Source of the DNA: a virus
IMG/VR virus record: IMGVR_UViG_3300006754_000073
Span: 1 to 31,762 of that record
Direction: 5' to 3' (one strand)
Length of the DNA stretch: 31,762 nucleotides
A model generated the notes under the pieces. The model was not told the origin of the DNA. It searched no databases and saw nothing but the letters and a program-made list of their open reading frames with translations. Positions within the stretch are counted from its first letter, which is position 1. Every line of letters begins with the position of its first letter. Of this stretch, positions 30,591 through 31,762 are shown piece by piece. The position numbers and the translations under genes were made by a program.

Positions 30591-31762
30591 CTACTCCACG
30601 TAGTTTTTGGTGGAAAGAACGAGGTCAGGGAACCTAGCGATGTCGGCGGGGTTAAAGCTTGCTGGGCCCATAGGAGTCAGCACAGTGCTCGTGTCCAACC
30701 ACTGGTGAAGAGCGTCTCCCAGGACCGCAGCCTCACTGGCGTTGGCACCGTGATTGATTCGAGGAGCCTCCAACTCAATCTCTGATCCTGCCTCTAGTTC
30801 AGCTTTTGTTTCAACATCGATGAGCAGGTTACGACCTACAGAGTGCTGAGCATCGCGACCGGCGCTGGTCTTGATGTCGGCGTTCTGCACGTTGAGGTTG
30901 TAACCCTCGTCTGCGTCGTCAGGGAGATCTATGTTGTAGTTGCCATTAACGTCTACCTCAAACAGCGTGTAGGACTCTGGAGTTACGCCATACCTCACGC
31001 GAGAACGCAGCTTCTCCCCTGTTACGATTGAGGTGGCCTCATCTCCGTTGCTCTCGACAACATGACCCTCTCTCCTGTCTAACAGGATGCCGGGATCAGA
31101 GCGACTATTCAGAACAACCGAATACTCCTTAGCAAACTCAGAACTGCTTGGAGTAGGGATCCGTACAAACAGGGGTGAAACGGTGTCGTCGTCTTCGTAG
31201 CGCTTGACAACCCCAAAGCGTATCTCATCAGAAAGCTCCCCTACGGTGTGGTCTAACCCTCGAAAGGCGTAAGTGGGTGAATCGCTGACAGTCTCCAAGT
31301 TCTCTACATCGAACACTTGTTCCAGCACACCCCCACGTAGTGTAAGAGTCCCACCTGCCGCAAAGTGTGCTTGTGCCAGGCCGGGGCTGGAGATGTCGAT
31401 CTCCCCTTCACGCAGCCTACGGTAATAGAACTGCCTGTTGTCATACGTGGCGGCGATACGAGGAGACTGCGTCGTGGTGCTGTCTGAGTTCGAGTCCTCT
31501 TCTGCCATGTAGGCAGAAACGAAAGACTCACCCGAATCAGTTCGGGTATCCAAAATCAACCGAGTGGAACGCTCTGGCATCACTCGAATCCACGATCCGG
31601 GGCCTAGGTAGGGATGCGTGACCTGCATCCGGCGCCCACCCCTGCCAGAGATGTACTCCAGCTGGTCGGTGTCGGAGTTGATGGAAGTGACGGAAGCACC
31701 ATGAGGGCGTGTAGAATAGGCAGCCACGGTGCTTCGACGCTGCATTTCCTGCTGATAACGAC
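30591..31762 (-). CDS. Baseplate spike/gpV-gp5-like protein, 5' end possibly beyond window
   Basis: At least 384 residues counted from ATG 31745. The frame stays open to the right edge (RYQQE before that Met), and the AGGA before the ATG is too close to be a good ribosome site, so the true start may lie outside. Residues about 37-80 (RRMQVTHPYLGPGSWIRVMP, then LILDTRTDSGESFVSAYM) look like the OB-fold region of gpV/gp5 proteins. Residues about 285-335 form a repetitive strand pattern (NVQNADIKTSAGRDAQHSVG) typical of spike beta-helices. The end (ASEAAVLGDALHQWL, TPMGPAS, VLSTKNYVE) matches the usual C-terminus of phage hub/spike proteins. It pierces the envelope during injection. No lysozyme insert is visible. 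Confidence 0.76.
   Translation of the reverse strand, partial: RYQQEMQRRSTVAAYSTRPHGASVTSINSDTDQLEYISGRGGRRMQVTHPYLGPGSWIRVMPERSTRLILDTRTDSGESFVSAYMAEEDSNSDSTTTQSPRIAATYDNRQFYYRRLREGEIDISSPGLAQAHFAAGGTLTLRGGVLEQVFDVENLETVSDSPTYAFRGLDHTVGELSDEIRFGVVKRYEDDDTVSPLFVRIPTPSSSEFAKEYSVVLNSRSDPGILLDRREGHVVESNGDEATSIVTGEKLRSRVRYGVTPESYTLFEVDVNGNYNIDLPDDADEGYNLNVQNADIKTSAGRDAQHSVGRNLLIDVETKAELEAGSEIELEAPRINHGANASEAAVLGDALHQWLDTSTVLTPMGPASFNPADIARFPDLVLSTKNYVE

Noticed and set aside
31530-31547. 7-bp hairpin acccgaa/ttcgggt with a 4-base loop
   Set aside because: It lies in the spike coding sequence with no T-run; a stem of this size is expected by chance several times in 32 kb.
1-31762. tRNA or other structured RNA genes
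   Set aside because: No gap is long enough for a tRNA except 22993-23064, and that stretch shows no cloverleaf or anticodon arm.

Overview
This window looks like the baseplate, tail-fibre and lysis region of a large, contractile-tailed bacteriophage (Caudoviricetes, myovirus-like). The virus could be free or known only from a metagenome. I recognise no chromosomal housekeeping gene, tRNA, rRNA, insertion sequence, integrase or CRISPR array. All 32 genes I support lie on the minus strand and are packed almost without gaps: stops and starts overlap as ATGA, GTGA or TAATG, or sit a few bases apart, and many Shine-Dalgarno motifs lie inside the last codons of the upstream gene. This fits one long co-transcribed late operon, read from right to left here. 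The host cannot be read from the sequence. Signal-peptide and membrane proteins of spanin and holin type make a bacterium with an envelope likely.

In transcription order (right to left) the first block, about 31.76 to 23.06 kb, is the baseplate. It holds a gpV/gp5-like spike protein cut by the window edge, two small virion-type proteins, a 611-residue structural protein, a 180-residue unknown, a gp25/gpW-like wedge protein, a gpJ/gp6-like wedge protein, a 79-residue linker-type protein, a Dps/ferritin-like protein with most of the Dps ferroxidase residues, and a gpI-like protein. The recognisable order V, W, J, I, then fibres is the classical P2-like baseplate order and supports these calls.

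The second block, about 22.99 to 8.98 kb, is an expanded adhesin region. A collar-fibre-like protein, a 1676-residue giant with two tandem copies of a domain, and a 353-residue protein come first. A different kind of gene set follows: a 705-residue charged coiled-coil protein, a small membrane-anchored coiled-coil protein, a 140-residue protein and a 321-residue protein. After these come a paralogue of the 353-residue protein, a 127-residue unknown, a paralogue of the collar-fibre-like protein, and a beta-propeller-like 518-residue protein. The coiled-coil island is therefore bracketed by duplicated virion genes.

The third block, about 8.98 to 1 kb, holds a small protein, a likely lysis or envelope cassette (holin-like membrane protein, an acidic protein with an EESD repeat, a signal-peptide plus C-terminal-anchor protein), an 888-residue long fibre, a 587-residue receptor-binding-type protein with an internal duplication and a LamG-like end, and small proteins. 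These include a CxxC membrane protein, a SWIM-zinc-finger-like protein, and a fibre-type gene that runs off the left edge.

The points most worth a second look are the Dps-like gene inside the baseplate operon, the paralogue-bracketed coiled-coil island, the SWIM-like protein among the fibre genes, and several long perfect inverted repeats inside structural coding sequences (14, 13 and 11 bp arms with 0 to 1 base spacers), which are far longer than expected by chance in about 32 kb.
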